Below, piece after piece: positions 52,859 to 61,465 of a stretch of 64,000 nucleotides of DNA. Source of the DNA: Thermotogae bacterium (GTDB taxonomy: Bacteria; Thermotogota; Thermotogae; Petrotogales; Petrotogaceae); the NCBI GenBank assembly GCA_024233675.1, contig JACKPH010000001.1, forward strand, positions 248,001-312,000, given 5' to 3'. Below the pieces are notes generated by a model. It worked only from the letters and a program-made list of their open reading frames with translations. It did no database searches and was not told the origin of the DNA. Within the stretch, counting starts at the first letter, position 1. Each line of letters starts with the position of its first letter. Both the position numbers and the translations under genes were made by a program.

Positions 52859-53757
52859 ATCCTATTAAAGACAGAGTTATAGTTTTTGATGTCGGTGGTA
52901 CAAAAACGACTTACGGAACTGTTGAAAATGCTGTTATTTCAAATTTTAAGAAAGTGAATTCAGATATAATAAATAAAAAAGGTGTTGATTTTTTTACAGA
53001 AATTATAGACAATACTGAAGGCGGTATATCCGGAATAATAATAGGTGTTCCTGCCGTAGTGGATAATAACGGAAAAATACTTTCGGCACCTAATTTAAAA
53101 AGTATAGAAAGGCATAATCTTAAAGATCTACTGAAAGAAAAATATTCCGTTCCTGTTTTCATAACACGTGATGTAAACCTTCAGCTTTTCGGTGAATATT
53201 CAACATTTTATAAAGATGACTACAGCAATGCTTTGGGTATATTTATAGGTACAGGGCTCGGTGCCTCTGTAATAATTAATAAAAAAATATTTACCGGAAT
53301 AAACGGAGCTGCTGTTGAAATCGGTCATGTAAAATATCCGGCAGGCAATAATATAAAATGTAACTGCGGAAAAACAGACTGTATAGAACTTTATTCATCA
53401 GGAATGGCTTTGGACAGATACATAAAAAATTATAAAGAAGAAACGGGAAAAGATATTACAAAAGAATTCTTTTTTTCCTGTGATGATAAAGATCTGGATA
53501 AATACAAAAAATTATTCTTTGATTCTCTGGTTTTTTCTGTTTCAACACTTGTAAATTTATTCGATCCTGGCCTCGTAATAATAGGCGGAGGGGTAATAAA
53601 TGCAGATAAATTTCCTTTTGACAAACTCGTTGATCTTATAAAATCAGATCTGAGAAAACCCTTACCGCTTGAAAATACAGACTTCAGACTTTCTCAGCTT
53701 AATTATGAATCAAATATAATAGGCGGTTATTATTTTTTTAAAAGTATAAATTTATAA
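52855..53757 (+). CDS. ROK-family sugar kinase
   Basis: Sugar kinase of 300 residues. ATP phosphate-binding motif VFDVGGTKTTYGTVEN at residues 9-24; ROK signature GIFIGTGLGASVIIN followed by AAVEIGHVKYPAGN and the zinc cluster CNCGKTDCIE (C-x-C-x4-C with the preceding His). In this setting it may be an allokinase (AlsK-like), though glucokinase or N-acetyl sugar kinase are possible. GTG start overlapping the previous stop (GTGA) with GAGAAGG upstream; last gene of the operon. Confidence 0.9.
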   Translation: MNPIKDRVIVFDVGGTKTTYGTVENAVISNFKKVNSDIINKKGVDFFTEIIDNTEGGISGIIIGVPAVVDNNGKILSAPNLKSIERHNLKDLLKEKYSVPVFITRDVNLQLFGEYSTFYKDDYSNALGIFIGTGLGASVIINKKIFTGINGAAVEIGHVKYPAGNNIKCNCGKTDCIELYSSGMALDRYIKNYKEETGKDITKEFFFSCDDKDLDKYKKLFFDSLVFSVSTLVNLFDPGLVIIGGGVINADKFPFDKLVDLIKSDLRKPLPLENTDFRLSQLNYESNIIGGYYFFKSINL

Positions 53758-53761
53758 AATC

Positions 53762-53800
53762 ACGGACAAAAAATCTTTTAGGTTTTTTGTCCGTATTTTT
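53762..53800 (+). terminator. intrinsic terminator of LacI/ROK operon
   Basis: A 12-bp stem ACGGACAAAAAA/TTTTTTGTCCGT with a loop of about 9 bases followed by ATTTTTAT. Confidence 0.87.
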
Positions 53801-53844
53801 ATAGTATAATTAAAATAATTTACATTATATTAAGGAGGGGTAAT

Positions 53845-54315
53845 ATGAAAAAAATATTTATCACTTTTTTATTCATCGTTGCTATTGTGTTAAGTTTCTC
53901 GGAAAAAGGCGTGGGAGTATATTCCGGATATCCTGAAAACGGTGCTTACGGAAGATTAACAACAGATTCAGGTTATTTAGATGGAATACTTTCTTATAAT
54001 CTGAGTTTCGGAAGTATAGGTGCTGCCGGTGATTATATGTTTAAAAGTAATTTTGTAAACAATACATTCGGTTGGCCTTTTGAAACACATTTCGGTGGCG
54101 GTGTTTTTTTAAGATTAAAAAATTTTACTTCAATTGCAGCCGGTTTAAGATTTCCTTTAGGCATAGATTATAATATTCCTAAAATTGAACTTTCAGACGG
54201 TTCTTATTTTAATTTACCGATTACAGTATTTGCAGAAATTGTTCCTTCGCTAAAAATAATCGATTCATTTGATTTTGAAATTTCAATTTCCGCAGGTGGT
54301 GTTTATTGGTTCTGA
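53845..54315 (+). CDS. exported beta-barrel-like protein, unknown
   Basis: Protein of 156 residues with a signal peptide (KKIFITFLFIVAIVLSFSEK). The mature part is glycine/aromatic-rich with alternating short beta-like stretches (GDYMFKSNF, HFGGGVFLRLK) and ends in ISAGGVYWF, an aromatic C-terminus typical of outer-membrane barrels. No family recognised. ATG with AAGGAGGGG. It has its own terminator. Confidence 0.65.
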   Translation: MKKIFITFLFIVAIVLSFSEKGVGVYSGYPENGAYGRLTTDSGYLDGILSYNLSFGSIGAAGDYMFKSNFVNNTFGWPFETHFGGGVFLRLKNFTSIAAGLRFPLGIDYNIPKIELSDGSYFNLPITVFAEIVPSLKIIDSFDFEISISAGGVYWF

Positions 54316-54345
54316 TAAAAGGCTTAATAAGCCTTTTATCTTTTT
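54315..54345. terminator. bidirectional terminator
   Basis: An 11-bp stem ATAAAAGGCTT/AAGCCTTTTAT with an AAT loop between convergent genes. Plus-strand T-run TTTTT after ATC. Confidence 0.78.
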
Positions 54346-54506
54346 CTGAAATAATCTCTTAACTTTAAAACAATAAATATAATAAATACTATAGGCAGTA
54401 TTACTATAAAAATTCTGAAAGCTATATAGAGAAGAAAAACAGAAATAATTATAGCTATTGCTATGTATACGGATAAAATAAGATATCTCTTATTCTGATC
54501 ATTCAT
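54336..54506 (-). CDS. small membrane protein, unknown (56 residues)
   Basis: After a short basic head (NDQNKRY) almost the whole protein is hydrophobic (SVYIAIAIIISVFLLYIAFR, then VILPIVFIIFIVLKL), with a basic tail RDYFRKR. Two adjacent membrane helices are likely. I start it at the ATG at 54506 with GAGAGGTGAT upstream; an in-frame TTG at 54524 is part of that region. It follows the threonine aldolase gene by 4 bases and is probably cotranscribed. Confidence 0.68.
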   Translation of the reverse strand: MNDQNKRYLILSVYIAIAIIISVFLLYIAFRIFIVILPIVFIIFIVLKLRDYFRKR

Positions 54507-54510
54507 AATA

Positions 54511-55542
54511 TCACCTCTCAGCAAAATATTCTTTAATTTTTTCAGATGTATAATCTATTTTGTTTTTATCTATCCAGTAATGCGTTACAAATCTTAAATA
54601 TCCGTTTTCTTCGGAACTTATTTTTATTCCGTTTTTTAAAAGAAATCCTATAAAATCATCACAGTTATATTTTTGTTTTACCCTGAAAAAAACCATATTT
54701 ATATGAATACTTTCCCTGTCAACTTCTAAAGCATTAATTAACGAAAGTTTTTCCGAAAGATAAACGGCATTTTCATGATCTTCGGAAAGTCTTTCTGTCA
54801 TTTCTTCAAGTGCAACTATTCCGGCAGCCGCAATTATTCCAGACTGTCTTAATCCTCCGCCCATAATTTTTCTCTTTTTCCTGGCCATGTCTATAAATTC
54901 TTTTTCACCGGTCAGTATAGATCCTACAGGTGCACACAGTCCTTTTGAAAGACAAAACATAACAGAATCGGCATATTTTGTAATATCTTTTACATCACAT
55001 CCGAGTGCGGTGGCGGCATTAAAAATTCTTGCACCGTCAAGATGTACTTTTAAATTATATTTTTCCGCCAGATTATATATTTCACTCATATTTTCCAAAG
55101 GTACAGTATAACCTGATGAATGTGCATTTTCAATACATATAAGTGCTGTTTTCGGATAATGAATATCTTCAGTTTTTCTTATTTTGTTGTCAATTTCATT
55201 TATGTTCAGTCTGCCGTAAGGAGCATTTACTGTTCTGAGCTGAGCTCCTGCTATATAGGCTGAAGCTCCTGCTTCATGCTGAACTATGTGGCACTGATCT
55301 CCGAGAATAACTTCTTCTCCTCTGTTCACATGTGTAAAAAGTGCAAGCTGATTTCCGAATGTTCCGCTGGGAACAAAAAGTGCAGCTTCTTTACCTAACT
55401 TATATGCAGCTTCTTTTTCAAGTCGGTTTACAGTAACGTCATCCCCGTATACATCATCACCAACTTCTGCATTATACATAGCTTTTCTCATTTTTTCGGT
55501 GGGTTCTGTTACCGTGTCACTTCTGAAATCAATATATTTCAT
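54511..55542 (-). CDS. ltaE: low-specificity L-threonine aldolase
   Basis: PLP enzyme of 343 residues that splits L-threonine or allo-threonine into glycine and acetaldehyde. It starts with the canonical YIDFRSDTVTEPTEKMRKAM; VHLDGARIFNAA contains the conserved Asp/Arg, and the Schiff-base lysine is in MFCLSKGLCAPVGS. I use the ATG at 55542 with GGAGATG 5 bases upstream; the earlier ATG (55560) lacks a ribosome site. Confidence 0.92.
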   Translation of the reverse strand: MKYIDFRSDTVTEPTEKMRKAMYNAEVGDDVYGDDVTVNRLEKEAAYKLGKEAALFVPSGTFGNQLALFTHVNRGEEVILGDQCHIVQHEAGASAYIAGAQLRTVNAPYGRLNINEIDNKIRKTEDIHYPKTALICIENAHSSGYTVPLENMSEIYNLAEKYNLKVHLDGARIFNAATALGCDVKDITKYADSVMFCLSKGLCAPVGSILTGEKEFIDMARKKRKIMGGGLRQSGIIAAAGIVALEEMTERLSEDHENAVYLSEKLSLINALEVDRESIHINMVFFRVKQKYNCDDFIGFLLKNGIKISSEENGYLRFVTHYWIDKNKIDYTSEKIKEYFAER

Positions 55543-55664
55543 ATTTTCATCTCCGTTCATATTAATTTATATACTTTAATTATAACAAATGAAATCTTAT
55601 ATGATAATGTTATTTTAATATTTTTTTATTATATAATTAACTAAGGGGATGAGGGGGGATTTTT

Positions 55665-57917
55665 ATGGATGATTTTAAAATATCTTATAAAGATTTTTTT
55701 GAAAACAGTAATACCATGATGTATATAATTGATCCTGATACCGGAGATATTATAGACGCAAATCTTTCAGCAAGAAATTTTTACGGTTATTCTCATGAGG
55801 AAATCAGATCTATGAATATTAATGAAATTAATATTCTTACTGACGAGCAGGTAAAACTTGAAATGCAGCGTGCCAAAACCAGTAAAATGAATTATTTTGT
55901 TTTCAAACATAAAAAAAAGGATAATTCTGTAGTAAACGTAAAAGTATACTCAACTCCCGTAAAAATAAATTCAAAAATCTTTCTTCATACAATTATTGAG
56001 GATATAACTACAGAAAGTGAAATGCAGTCAAATAATATTTATATGAAAAATATACTCGATAATATAGTAAATTTAGTACCTTTTATGATATTTATATCAG
56101 ATGAAAATTACAATATATTATTTTCAAATATTCAGTTCAAAAAATTTTCGGATTCTGTTATAAATCTGGAACTTATAAAAAACAAAAAAGTTTTTGATGA
56201 AATTATTAATACAATTCCGGAAATCACACAAAAAACATTAAAATCAAAAAAAGGCAACATAAACTTTCAGAATTCCAGATTTTTTTCATATACATGCACA
56301 TATATTAATTATTTCGGGAAAAATTCATGTCTCATTGTTTTATGGGAAACAACAGAATTAATAAAATATGAAAAAATAATCGAAAATCAGAACAAAGAAC
56401 TCAGCAACAAATATGAACTTCTCGAAGCGGCAAGTGAAGAACTCTTGGCTTCAAATGAAGAACTAATTGCTCTTAACGATGAACTGGATTATCTCACAAA
56501 AGAAACTACAGAATTAAATGAATTTATGAAAAAATTAATAGATTTATCAGATAAAATTCCCGATATGAATAAAAAAAGTCTTGAGGAATTTATCTCTTTT
56601 CTCTTTGATTATCTTTTTAATATTATGGGAGAAGGTGATTACGGAAGCTGTTGGATTTTCAGAAACGGTTATGTCGATTATGTTAAATCGGTAGGACACA
56701 ATAATGATTTTCTGAAAATGGATAAAATTCCTGAAGATTTTTTTAATTATACCTTTGTAGAATCTTCAAAAATGATAAAACACATTAAAAATCCAGGTGA
56801 AAAACTCAGAGATATTTCAGAAAAATACAGTTATTTTGCAAAAGGAACAAAACCTATAAAAGAAATTATAGCTTTTGACCTTTACTTTAATAAAAAGAAA
56901 ATATGCGGATTCAGTATAGATATTGCCGAAGAATCAGACAATGTTTTTACTTCAAAATCATATGTAAAAATGGAACTTTTCAGAACAATTGCAGAATCAT
57001 ATCTGCAGGAATTTCTTTACAGGTCTGAAATCATTAAAGCCAAGCAGGATGCGGAATATGCAAATGAAATTAAATCAAAATTTCTTGCAAATATGAGTCA
57101 TGAATTAAGAACTCCTCTCACAGGAATAATAGGAAGTCTTGAAATTCTTGCTGATTCTGATTTAAAAAAAGAACAGAAAGATTTCATAAAAATGGCTAAA
57201 TCTTCTGCTCTGGGCCTTGGAGATGTTCTTAATGAAATTCTGGAATTTTCAAAAATGAAAGCCGGAAAAATAACTCTTAAAAATGAAATATTTAATTTTG
57301 AATCCCTTACGGAAGAAATACACAATACATTTATAAGCATAGCAAAGAAGAAGAATATAGATTTTTATTATGAATTTCTGACTCATGAAAAATTTTTTTA
57401 CGGTGACAGATACAGGATAAAACAAATACTTAACAACCTTGTCGGAAATGCTTTGAAGTTTACTGATACGGGTTATGTAAAAATAATAATATCAGATGAA
57501 AATAATTTTTTTACCGTAGAAGTAAAAGACAGCGGAATAGGCATAGACAGAAAAATAAAGGCAAATATTTTTTCTGAATTTGTACAGGGAGATAATTCAT
57601 ATATAAAAAAATATCAGGGAACAGGTCTGGGATTAAGTATAGTAAAAGGTCTTATAGATCTTATGAACGGCAAAATAACATTTGAGAGTGATTTGGGTAT
57701 AGGAACATCTTTCAGAATTTATTTACCTCTTCTGAAAACAGATCAGAATAAAAATCCTGAACCTTATGAATATTATCCTTTTTCAAAAGGTCTTCTAAGC
57801 TTTCCGGCATGTTTAATAGTTGAAGATAACGGTATAAACAGACTTGCTTTTAAAAAAATAATAGAACCGTATTTTAAAGATATATATATACCGCCGAAAA
57901 TGCCTTTGAAGGTTTAA
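55665..57917 (+). CDS. hybrid sensor histidine kinase, truncated in receiver by frameshift
   Basis: Soluble multi-domain kinase. The PAS domain (residues 5-115, MMYIIDPDTGDIIDANL) is followed by a second PAS-like stretch to about 235, a coiled coil (ELLEAASEELLASNEELIAL, about 250-295), a GAF-like segment to about 450, HisKA with H479 in ANMSHELRTPLTG, and HATPase (NNLVGNALKFTD, VKDSGIGIDRK, GTGLGLSIVKGL). A receiver begins at about residue 709 (CLIVEDNGINRLAFKK) but the frame ends at 57917 after an 11-base AT repeat at 57880-57890. Its continuation is in another frame to 58180. No membrane helices, so it senses an internal signal. Downstream STAS suggests output to a stress-type partner switch. 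Confidence 0.9.
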   Translation: MDDFKISYKDFFENSNTMMYIIDPDTGDIIDANLSARNFYGYSHEEIRSMNINEINILTDEQVKLEMQRAKTSKMNYFVFKHKKKDNSVVNVKVYSTPVKINSKIFLHTIIEDITTESEMQSNNIYMKNILDNIVNLVPFMIFISDENYNILFSNIQFKKFSDSVINLELIKNKKVFDEIINTIPEITQKTLKSKKGNINFQNSRFFSYTCTYINYFGKNSCLIVLWETTELIKYEKIIENQNKELSNKYELLEAASEELLASNEELIALNDELDYLTKETTELNEFMKKLIDLSDKIPDMNKKSLEEFISFLFDYLFNIMGEGDYGSCWIFRNGYVDYVKSVGHNNDFLKMDKIPEDFFNYTFVESSKMIKHIKNPGEKLRDISEKYSYFAKGTKPIKEIIAFDLYFNKKKICGFSIDIAEESDNVFTSKSYVKMELFRTIAESYLQEFLYRSEIIKAKQDAEYANEIKSKFLANMSHELRTPLTGIIGSLEILADSDLKKEQKDFIKMAKSSALGLGDVLNEILEFSKMKAGKITLKNEIFNFESLTEEIHNTFISIAKKKNIDFYYEFLTHEKFFYGDRYRIKQILNNLVGNALKFTDTGYVKIIISDENNFFTVEVKDSGIGIDRKIKANIFSEFVQGDNSYIKKYQGTGLGLSIVKGLIDLMNGKITFESDLGIGTSFRIYLPLLKTDQNKNPEPYEYYPFSKGLLSFPACLIVEDNGINRLAFKKIIEPYFKDIYIPPKMPLKV

Positions 57918-58180
57918 AAATACTTGATGAAATAGATTATTCCGCAGATATTATATTCACAGATATACAGATGCCGGGTATGAGCGGTTATGATTTTGCA
58001 AAAGAAATAAGAAATAAGGGGCAAAATATTTTTATAGCAGGAGTTACGGGATATGATTCCGAAGATGACAGACAGAAAAGTTCAGATTCAGGTATTAACT
58101 ATATAATAAAAAAACCGTACACAAAAGAATCAATAACAAAATCTTTATCAGAAATTTCCGAATTATTAGGAGGTGCTTAA
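57891..58180 (+). pseudogene. detached C-terminal part of the receiver domain
   Basis: Reading 2 bases out of phase from about 57891, the translation continues the receiver: TAENAFEGLKILDE, then the phospho-acceptor Asp in IIFTDIQMPGMSGYDF, GVTGYD and the conserved Lys in YIIKKPYTKES. Removing two bases from the AT repeat at 57880-57890 restores one continuous hybrid kinase of about 838 codons. A separate start at the ATG at 57971 has no ribosome site and would lack the phospho-acceptor, so independent function is unlikely. Confidence 0.82.
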
Positions 58181-58536
58181 TGTATTTAGAGTATGATAAA
58201 ATTAATATTGATAACATGATGATTTTTAAGTGCCACGGTGAACTTGATATATACCATAGTCTTGATTTCAAGGAAGAAATAAAAAAAGAAATTAAAGATG
58301 ATTATTTTGATATTCTTGTATTAGATTTCAGCGATATACGCCATATTGACAGCTCAGGAATAGGAAGCCTTGTTTCTGTTTTTAAATTTATAAATGAAAA
58401 CAGGAAAAAAATGTATATGACAGGACTTAATAAAGATGTTAAAAATATAATGAATATAACAAATGCTTCAAAATTAATAAAAATATTTGATACTTTAGAA
58501 GACATAATAAAACCAGGAGGTAAACATGACTATTAA
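58180..58536 (+). CDS. STAS-domain anti-sigma factor antagonist
   Basis: Single STAS domain of 118 residues (SpoIIAA/RsbV type). The hallmark DFSDIRHIDSSGIGSLVSVF includes S58/S59, the position phosphorylated by a serine kinase. KCHGELDIYHSLDFKE near residue 18 is the usual first helix. It may pass on the state of the hybrid kinase upstream, whose stop overlaps its ATG (TAATG). The anti-sigma or other partner is not in the window. AGGAGG ribosome site. Confidence 0.88.
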   Translation: MYLEYDKINIDNMMIFKCHGELDIYHSLDFKEEIKKEIKDDYFDILVLDFSDIRHIDSSGIGSLVSVFKFINENRKKMYMTGLNKDVKNIMNITNASKLIKIFDTLEDIIKPGGKHDY

Positions 58537-58897
58537 AGAATTTTACAAAAAAATCAGGGATTATTTCGGAACAGAAGTTACAGGAAACATAAGCTTTATT
58601 CTCGTAGACAGAAATGATACACTTTCTGAATCAGAAACACTTATATGCCCCGACAGTATAACAGTAGACAATAAATACATAATTATAACCGAAAAGGATT
58701 TTAATGACAAAAAAAGTACTATAAAATTTTCAGACTTTCTAAGGCTTACAGATATAGATTTTGACAGAGAAGTTGTACTTAAAGATCAGAAACATTCATT
58801 TTATACAATTGATGAAAAAATTGAATTCATAAGTGACTCAAATAATTCAATAGTTGAAGTTCCGGTGGAAAATTTTATAAAATGTGATAATAACTGA
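58526..58897 (+). CDS. unknown protein coupled to kinase-STAS unit
   Basis: No family recognised. It has 123 residues, is acidic, with alternating beta-like stretches (NISFILVDRND, YIIITEKDFND) and no signal peptide or membrane helix. The ATG overlaps the STAS stop by 11 bases with AGGAGG just before it, so it is translated with the STAS protein and probably belongs to the same signalling pathway. Confidence 0.72.
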   Translation: MTIKEFYKKIRDYFGTEVTGNISFILVDRNDTLSESETLICPDSITVDNKYIIITEKDFNDKKSTIKFSDFLRLTDIDFDREVVLKDQKHSFYTIDEKIEFISDSNNSIVEVPVENFIKCDNN

Positions 58898-58908
58898 TTT
58901 TTAAATTC

Positions 58909-58948
58909 AAAATAAGATGAACATATAATGTTCATCTTATTTTTTTAA
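58909..58948 (+). terminator. terminator of kinase-STAS unit
   Basis: A stem of about 15 bp, AAATAAGATGAACAT/ATGTTCATCTTATTT, with an ATA loop and a run of Ts. Confidence 0.88.
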
Positions 58949-59045
58949 AATTTCAGATATATTTTAAATTCTTCTTATTTCCAGTTAAATTTAATATGTT
59001 GATGATATAATTATAATAATCAAAATTTTTTCCGGTGGTGAAATA

Positions 59046-60683
59046 ATGAATGTTCGTAAAATATTTACACTTTCTGTAATTATCATGTGTTCTTTTCTTT
59101 TTTCGATGAACACTGATTATAATATAAAAGGTTCTTCGGAAAATACTTTAAAAAAAACAGATATTTCTTTTTATATAAAAAATTCCGGAGTAACAGATTC
59201 TTTTTTCAGAATATATAAAGATTATAATGAAGATTCCGTGAAACAATTCAGGGCTAATTCTGATTATATAGCAAAAGTACTTACAAATTATAAAAAATCA
59301 GAAAATTTATCATCATATTCGGAAAAAATAAATCTTTTCACTGAATCAGAAATAAAAACTCTTATTTCTTATTCTGATATTGATGAAAAATTCTATACCT
59401 CTGTTTATTACGGCAAAGAAACTCTTTATTACATATTTCGGGATATACAGTCTTTTTTTCTGAAAGCAAAATATGAAAAAAATGTTGTATACATGTATAA
59501 CAGGATAATAAATAACTGGACTTATTTAAGTATAAGAGATTATTTTTACAGTGTTTTTTCGGAATATTATTCAGGAAAAGGCCTTTTTTATATTTCTTAC
59601 AATCTTTCTGAAAATATCCGTGACGATTTTTTAAGATATTTCACTCAGGAAGATATTGTTATGAGCCTTTCCGGAAAAGATGATAAAATACTTTCGGATA
59701 TAATAAATAAAATGGAATTTGATTTTGTACGTGATCAGATAATAATAGAATTAATAGCCGATATGCCTGATTATTACAATATATATTTTGACAAAATTAC
59801 AGATGACTCAAACAAAGTAAGACTTTTCATGAAACTAATGGATAAATATTACGGAACATCAAAATATTCACAGTACGAAGCACTCATGAAAAAATATCTG
59901 AATGAAGTTTCTGAATACCCTGACTATTCATCTCTTCTGAGAGAAATATCGGAATTTTATGTTAATCATCAGAAAATAGAAAAAGCACTTATTTATACAA
60001 TGATGATAAAGGATAACTTCTTCAAATCAGCTTCATTAAGAACTATTTCTTATGAAATGTATAAAAACAATGACAGTATATATGAAGAAGTTTTTAAACT
60101 CTCTCTTAAAACAGCATTTCTTGATCCTAATAAAAAAACAAGAATCTCTTCTCTGAAAGAAAGTCTTGTTTATTCGTACAAAATGAATACCGGTGATACT
60201 TATGAAATAATGGATTATTTTGATGATTCGGAAAAAAACAATGCCGTTGTTTATTTTATAAATAATGCAGATCCTGATAAAAAAACACTTGAAAAAATGC
60301 TTACTTATCTGAAAAGTGATTATGACATATACTATAAAATATTCACCGGATCTGAAATAAACTTTGAATATATAGACGATATTGAAAAACTTGATATGCT
60401 TTTTTCTTTTTTCATTTCAGAAAATGATTTGGATAATTCTTATAAAATACTTCAGAAATATAAAGAAATGAATTATGTATTTTATGATAATAAACTGGTT
60501 GTTTTCTTTAAAAAAGTTATGGAATTAGGTCTTTATTCCGATGAAAAATATGTTTTTTCTGACAATGATCTTATTTCAAGATTTTTCACGGCTTATAACT
60601 TCATAATAGCAGAAAATCAGGGTATAAAAGATAAAGTTTTTTATAATAAGCTTGTTGACAGATTTTATACATTCTTTAATTAA
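59046..60683 (+). CDS. large exported or anchored helical protein, unknown
   Basis: 545 residues with a hydrophobic N-terminal signal (KIFTLSVIIMCSFLFSM) and no further membrane segment. The rest is rich in Lys, Asp, Tyr and Phe with helix-like spacing and resembles TPR/HEAT-type solenoids (for example EISEFYVNHQKIEKALIYTM), but I cannot assign a family. ATG with CCGGTGG. Transcribed alone with a terminator at 60685. A short-repeat scaffold outside the cytoplasm is one possibility. Confidence 0.6.
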   Translation: MNVRKIFTLSVIIMCSFLFSMNTDYNIKGSSENTLKKTDISFYIKNSGVTDSFFRIYKDYNEDSVKQFRANSDYIAKVLTNYKKSENLSSYSEKINLFTESEIKTLISYSDIDEKFYTSVYYGKETLYYIFRDIQSFFLKAKYEKNVVYMYNRIINNWTYLSIRDYFYSVFSEYYSGKGLFYISYNLSENIRDDFLRYFTQEDIVMSLSGKDDKILSDIINKMEFDFVRDQIIIELIADMPDYYNIYFDKITDDSNKVRLFMKLMDKYYGTSKYSQYEALMKKYLNEVSEYPDYSSLLREISEFYVNHQKIEKALIYTMMIKDNFFKSASLRTISYEMYKNNDSIYEEVFKLSLKTAFLDPNKKTRISSLKESLVYSYKMNTGDTYEIMDYFDDSEKNNAVVYFINNADPDKKTLEKMLTYLKSDYDIYYKIFTGSEINFEYIDDIEKLDMLFSFFISENDLDNSYKILQKYKEMNYVFYDNKLVVFFKKVMELGLYSDEKYVFSDNDLISRFFTAYNFIIAENQGIKDKVFYNKLVDRFYTFFN

Positions 60684-60684
60684 A

Positions 60685-60716
60685 AAAAGGCGATACGTGA
60701 GTATCGCCTTTTATTT
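60685..60716. terminator. bidirectional terminator
   Basis: A 12-bp stem AAAAGGCGATAC/GTATCGCCTTTT with a GTGA loop between convergent genes. Confidence 0.88.
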
Positions 60717-61343
60717 CAGGAATAATTCGCCGAATTCGGCAAAATTACTTACTTTATAATCATAATCAATATCAAATAAAAATTTATCAAAATCAATAAG
60801 ACATGTTTTTATCCCCGTAGCCTTTCCGGCATCAATATCAAGTTTTCTGTCTCCTACAGTTATTGTCTTAGCTATATCAAGATTATGTTTTTTTATTATA
60901 TGAAAAAACATTGCCGGATCAGGTTTAGATTCAAGACCTGTATCAGGAGTTATAATATCATAAAAATATTTTTTAAAATCATAAAATTCAAGAATAGGTA
61001 AAAGTGTGTTTTCATTTCTGTTGGTTAATATATAATTTCTTCCGCCTTTAATTATTTCAGCAAGAATTTTTTCAGCATTTTCAAAAGGTTTCCTCTCTTT
61101 AACATCTATTCTTTCAAGAGCAGAATGAATATTCCCGGCAAATTCCCCGTCCGAAACACCGTATTTATTCATTGCATTTTCCACAGCATAATAAAGAGTA
61201 TATTCCTTTGAATCTCTGTATATTTCATTCATTTCCGGATTTACACCGTGATCTTTAAAAACTTTTTCAATGGTTTTCATTGTAGAGCCGTATGTATCGA
61301 ATAATGTTCCGTCAAAATCCCATATATAGTTTTCATACCTCAT
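60711..61343 (-). CDS. HAD-superfamily phosphatase (phosphoglycolate phosphatase-like)
   Basis: HAD hydrolase of 210 residues. Motif I WDFDGTLFDTYG (D9, D11), motif II YILTNRNENT near residues 97-106 and motif III/IV ITVGDRKLDIDAGKATGIKT (about residues 165-184). A helical cap lies between motifs I and II. It resembles small-molecule phosphatases such as Gph/YqaB; substrate unknown. ATG with CCGGAGG. Transcribed alone. Confidence 0.9.
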   Translation of the reverse strand: MRYENYIWDFDGTLFDTYGSTMKTIEKVFKDHGVNPEMNEIYRDSKEYTLYYAVENAMNKYGVSDGEFAGNIHSALERIDVKERKPFENAEKILAEIIKGGRNYILTNRNENTLLPILEFYDFKKYFYDIITPDTGLESKPDPAMFFHIIKKHNLDIAKTITVGDRKLDIDAGKATGIKTCLIDFDKFLFDIDYDYKVSNFAEFGELFLK

Positions 61344-61437
61344 TTGTTACCTCCGGTCATGACTTTAGTAATAAAAATCCAAAATCATAATAATGTATAA
61401 TTTATTCATAAGTAAATCCCCAAAACCCCTTATATGC

Positions 61438-61465
61438 AATAGGCCTGACGGCCTATTATTTTTTT
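61438..61465 (+). terminator. terminator-like hairpin, T-run on plus strand
   Basis: An 8-bp GC-containing stem AATAGGCC/GGCCTATT with a TGAC loop followed by ATTTTTTTA on the plus strand. On the minus strand, where it would serve the parvulin gene, there is no T-run after it. A TATAAT at 61396-61401 on the plus strand has no good -35 box. Confidence 0.55.
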
